DNA from: Candidatus Saccharimonadales bacterium
GTDB taxonomy: Bacteria; Patescibacteriota; Saccharimonadia; Saccharimonadales; Saccharimonadaceae
Direction of reading: 5' to 3'
Length of the DNA stretch: 6,561 nucleotides
Assembly: GCA_030151825.1 (NCBI GenBank)
Contig: JASLCP010000037.1
Location: 1 to 6,561 of the forward strand
A program made the translations under genes and the position numbers. Below, piece after piece: positions 5,539 through 6,561 of this stretch. Numbering within the stretch: the first letter of the stretch is position 1; every line of letters begins with the position of its first letter. The notes under the pieces are model-generated. The model did not search any database. It was not told the origin of the DNA and was given only the letters and a program-made list of their open reading frames with translations.

Positions 5539-6561
5539 ATGGAACTACTCAATCGTCGGCTGGGGGCGTTATTTGGAACATTGCGTGCATTGTATCGCCA
5601 GATTATTAACCGCTATTTTGGCAAAATTGTTCGCTTTGATGGTGACGCACAGACCGTTTGTTCGCATATTTTGCATAAGTTATGGCAAGGTGATTTTTAT
5701 CGCACTAGCCTCGGGCATTTCGACTTTTTTTGGATGCGTGATTTTGGGACCGTTGCGGCAAGCCTGGTGGCGCTCGATAAAGGCAAGCGTGTTCGACATA
5801 CCCTCAACTGGGCGCTACTGCATTACATGGCAGCCAACCATGTGACGCAGTGTATTGATCAAGCAGGTAATACGTTTAACGCACCGGCCAAGAAAAGTGT
5901 CGACGCCTTGCCGTGGCTACTGCATAGTTTGGCGGTCAGCGACTACCAACTACATTCGCTGGAACGCGAATTCTTGAATCAGCGACTGGCGAATTACGCA
6001 AAGGTGTACCTCTATCCAAAATCAGGCGACTTGCGCCGCAATCTGCGCTATGCCGAGCTGCGTGACGCCGTTCATTATGACCGCAGTGCGTACGCCATTG
6101 CCATGATTGGCCGCATGAGTGTCTGTGCCAAAAAGTTGGGACTCGATTTTCCGTACCCAGTGCAGATCTATCGTGATCTGTTAATAAAACATTATTGGAA
6201 CGGCCACTTCTTTAAAGCCGATCGTAGCACAAATGTCTACAGCTCAGAAAGTGCATTGATCCCCTTCTTCTTGGAGGTTATCGATGACAAAGCACTTGCC
6301 AGTAAAACCTTTGATTTCATCAACCAGCAAAAACTCAACCAACCCTACCCGCTACAATATAGTCAACATCCCGAAAAATTCCATTATCGCCCAACGATGA
6401 ACCAAATCGTCATGCCCGAATATACTGGCAATACCATCTGGACCTGGCATGCGACATTCTATCTGCACTTATTAAAGCGATATAAACGACCTGAATATCG
6501 TGACCAATACTACCGTTTCGCTGAGCTAATTGAACGTCATGGCACTTACCCCGAACTCGTT
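5539..6561 (+). CDS. Six-hairpin glycosidase-like protein, 3' end outside the window
   Basis: The open frame from ATG 5539 (in-frame TGA at 5515) runs 341 codons to the right edge without a stop. There is no signal peptide and no membrane helix, so it is probably cytoplasmic. Several stretches resemble the (alpha/alpha)6-barrel glycosidases (GH15 glucoamylases, amylo-1,6-glucosidases). They are FFWMRDFGT (63-71), like the W-x-RD motif near the substrate pocket; ELRDAVHYDRSAYA (173-186), an acidic segment before a helix; GNTIWTWHATFYL (297-309), like the NGTxWPW segment; and ERHGTYPEL (332-340), like the G[ST]xxE segment near the end of the barrel. A conserved helical run such as RHTLNWALLHYMAAN (86-100) fits one hairpin. 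Catalytic carboxylates cannot be assigned with certainty. The substrate, if any, is unknown. The assignment rests on these motifs only. It is divergent from the ydjM-like gene, with 67 bp between starts. Confidence 0.75.
   Translation, partial: MELLNRRLGALFGTLRALYRQIINRYFGKIVRFDGDAQTVCSHILHKLWQGDFYRTSLGHFDFFWMRDFGTVAASLVALDKGKRVRHTLNWALLHYMAANHVTQCIDQAGNTFNAPAKKSVDALPWLLHSLAVSDYQLHSLEREFLNQRLANYAKVYLYPKSGDLRRNLRYAELRDAVHYDRSAYAIAMIGRMSVCAKKLGLDFPYPVQIYRDLLIKHYWNGHFFKADRSTNVYSSESALIPFFLEVIDDKALASKTFDFINQQKLNQPYPLQYSQHPEKFHYRPTMNQIVMPEYTGNTIWTWHATFYLHLLKRYKRPEYRDQYYRFAELIERHGTYPELV

Overview
The window reads as a compact bacterial chromosome segment, most likely from a Candidate Phyla Radiation (Patescibacteria) organism. 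Candidatus Saccharibacteria (TM7) is my best guess. This rests on the gene set (a VirB6/TrbL-like conjugation-type membrane protein, a stand-alone CIRCE-controlled dnaJ, a GlcD-type FAD dehydrogenase), the very short intergenic gaps, mostly leaderless-looking starts, and TGA used as a stop, which argues against the UGA=Gly lineages SR1 and Gracilibacteria. The taxonomy is inference; no database search was possible.

Layout. Five genes lie on the minus strand. In transcription order, from the right, they are: a YdjM-family membrane-bound metal-dependent hydrolase (4887-5471), a GlcD/DLD-type FAD dehydrogenase (start preferred at 4840, stop at 3182), dnaJ (2025-3131), a 92-residue two-helix membrane protein (1658-1936), and a VirB6/TrbL-like polytopic protein running off the left edge (1-1519). 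One plus-strand gene, divergent from ydjM, begins at 5539 and runs off the right edge; it looks like a six-hairpin (alpha/alpha-barrel) glycosidase. Both edge genes are long open frames with no stop inside the window. No RNA gene, CRISPR array or insertion sequence was seen. All intergenic gaps are under 140 bases.

Regulation is the most informative part. The dnaJ start is preceded by a CIRCE operator (HrcA site, CTAGCACTC-N9-GAGTGCTAG) whose proximal arm contains an extended -10 box, only 7 nt before the ATG. Four other genes show the same arrangement: a -10-like hexamer ends 6-10 nt before the start codon and there is no usable Shine-Dalgarno. These genes are therefore predicted to give leaderless or nearly leaderless mRNAs. 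The small membrane protein is the exception, with a near-consensus TTGACA-17-TAGAAT promoter, a leader of about 44 nt and an AAAGGA ribosome binding site. Several inverted repeats sit in the gaps: a 16-bp perfect hairpin after the small gene, a 7-5-7 palindrome against the -35 box of the VirB6-like gene, and a 12-bp inverted repeat joining the dnaJ stop codon to the -10 box of the small gene.

The genes do not form one obvious pathway. They cover envelope and secretion functions (VirB6-like protein, small membrane protein, YdjM), protein folding under heat stress (DnaJ), 2-hydroxyacid-type oxidation (FAD dehydrogenase) and carbohydrate processing (glycosidase-like protein).
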